Positions 5,374-6,304 of a stretch of DNA of 6,304 nucleotides are shown piece by piece (within the stretch, counting starts at the first letter, position 1; each line of letters begins with the position of its first letter). The notes below the pieces were generated by a model. The model was not told the DNA's origin. It was given only the letters and a program-made list of their open reading frames with translations, and made no database searches. A program made the position numbers and the translations under genes. The stretch comes from an uncultured bacterium (lineage in GTDB: Bacteria; Gemmatimonadota; Gemmatimonadetes; Palauibacterales; KS3-K002), in contig CANPVY010000347.1 in NCBI GenBank assembly GCA_947581845.1, positions 1 to 6,304 of the forward strand. Reading direction: 5' to 3'.

Positions 5374-6304
5374 CTAGGCGCTCGCTGTGCCGCGGGCCTT
5401 GCGTCTCGCCCAGTATCGGTAGGCCGGCACGCCCGTGGCCAGAAGCACGATGCCGATCCCTGACCGCAGCGGGTTCGACAGGATCACACTGGCCACGATC
5501 CAGACGGCGGCGGCGACGAACAGCGCCGGCAGCAGCGGGTAGCCGGGCGTCGCGTAGGTGCCCGGCGGCCGCTCCGCTAGCGGAAACTTCCGCCGGAACA
5601 CGAACACGCTCCCAGCGGCCAGCCCGAAGAAGATCCAATCGGCGAAAACGACGTAGTCCACGAGTTGCGCGTAGGTGCCGGTCAGCAGCAGTGCGATCGC
5701 CCAGACCGTCTGGATCACGATCGCCAGCGACGGCGTCTTGAAGCGCGGATGCAGCCGCGCCACGCCGGTGAAGAAGGCCCCGTCCGCCGCCATCGCGTAG
5801 TAGACGCGTGTCGGCGCCAGCATCGTCAGGTCGAGGAACCCGAAGGTCGAGATCGCGATGGTCAGCGCGATGAGCCGGTCGCCCACGTCACCGACCAGCG
5901 CGTTCACCGTATCGGCGGCCGGCGTCATCGTCGCGGCCAGCCCCTGGTGCCCGATCGCCTTCAGGTAGACGAAGTTGACGAGCCCGTAGACGATCACCAC
6001 GACCGTCGTCCCGGCGATCAGGGCGAGCGGCAGGTTACGCTTCGGGTTCTGGATCTCTTCGGCGATATAGTTCGCGTTCTGCCAGCCGCCGTACGAGAAC
6101 ATGATTGGCACCAGCGCGGCGCCGAACGCCAGCGCCAGCGGCGGCGCACCTCGGGACACGGCAGCCGCGGGCTCCGATTCGAGCCCCGGCATCACGAGGC
6201 CGGCCCCGATCAACAGCAGCAGCGCTGCCGTCTTCAGGATCACGAAGACGTTGAGCACCCGGCTGCCCGGCTTCACACCCAGGTAGTTGATCACGGCGAC
6301 GACC
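5374..6304 (-). CDS. APC-superfamily amino acid permease, C-terminal part (5' end outside window)
   Basis: An inner-membrane amino acid transporter whose reading frame runs off the right edge. About 310 residues are present, and the N-terminal third is missing. It resembles the SLC7-like/SteT group of APC exchangers. Numbering from the in-frame GTG codon at 6294 (internal valine, not a start): INYLGVKPGSRVLN (2-15) is the loop typical before TM5. FSYGGWQNANYIAEEI (66-81) with NPKRNLPLAL (83-92) is the family hallmark. About eight hydrophobic segments follow, near 16-35, 53-69, 89-111, 140-160, 189-205, 211-233, 252-272 and 278-295, matching TM5-12 of a 12-TM protein. The basic tail WARRKARGTASA should be cytoplasmic. 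It lies tail to tail with the aldo/keto reductase gene. The substrate cannot be read from this part, and a link to glycine uptake would be speculation. Codons are very GC-rich, more so than the gcv block. Confidence 0.9.
   Translation of the reverse strand, partial: VVAVINYLGVKPGSRVLNVFVILKTAALLLLIGAGLVMPGLESEPAAAVSRGAPPLALAFGAALVPIMFSYGGWQNANYIAEEIQNPKRNLPLALIAGTTVVVIVYGLVNFVYLKAIGHQGLAATMTPAADTVNALVGDVGDRLIALTIAISTFGFLDLTMLAPTRVYYAMAADGAFFTGVARLHPRFKTPSLAIVIQTVWAIALLLTGTYAQLVDYVVFADWIFFGLAAGSVFVFRRKFPLAERPPGTYATPGYPLLPALFVAAAVWIVASVILSNPLRSGIGIVLLATGVPAYRYWARRKARGTASA

Noticed and set aside
5352..5741. Plus-strand open frame after the reductase (129 codons), very rich in Arg, Ser and Pro
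   Set aside because: It is antisense to the permease and has the low-complexity composition of a shadow frame.
6292..6294. GTG as start codon of the permease
   Set aside because: The frame stays open to the window edge and the following residues match the loop before TM5 of APC permeases, so this is an internal valine codon and the gene is truncated by the window.

Overview
The window is chromosomal DNA from a high-GC bacterium, probably environmental or uncultured. It holds five protein genes, one cut by the right edge. No RNA gene, CRISPR array, transposase or long repeat is visible. Taxonomy cannot be fixed from the sequence. A Tat-exported aldo/keto reductase, an SLC7-like amino acid permease and a split glycine dehydrogenase would fit Acidobacteriota, Gemmatimonadota, Chloroflexota or a related soil lineage, but that is only an impression.

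Left block (60-4179, minus strand): a tight three-gene operon read right to left. It encodes a GcvPA-like subunit (463 aa from the corrected start at 4179), a GcvPB-like subunit (525 aa, PLP lysine K292) and a COG3199/AcoX-type ATP-NAD kinase family protein (373 aa). The gaps are 12 and 16 nt, and the GcvPB ribosome binding site overlaps the GcvPA stop codon. No gcvT, gcvH or lpd is in the window. A divergent gene closes the upstream side, so any partners would lie left of position 1 or elsewhere in the genome.

The main point of interest is that both P-protein subunits keep the overall GcvP scaffold but have lost several near-invariant signatures. GcvPA lacks the TPYQPE-SQG and KATSNICT-type motifs. 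In GcvPB the AHGTNP motif has become SHPSDA and the DGAN motif DQAN. Together with the kinase-like third gene, this suggests a divergent GcvP-like subfamily. Its substrate may not be glycine, or its coupling to H-protein may be altered. This is inference from motif memory, not from an alignment.

Middle (4180-4430): a 251-nt divergent intergenic region holding the Shine-Dalgarno sequences of both flanking genes, a weak promoter candidate and a short inverted repeat. Right block: a plus-strand aldo/keto reductase with a twin-arginine signal peptide (4431-5351), facing the C-terminal two thirds of an APC-superfamily amino acid permease on the minus strand (5374 to beyond 6304). Hand counts on sampled lines give about 55-62% GC in the gcv block and mostly 65-80% in the right block. 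This hints at different histories, though gene-class effects could also explain it.
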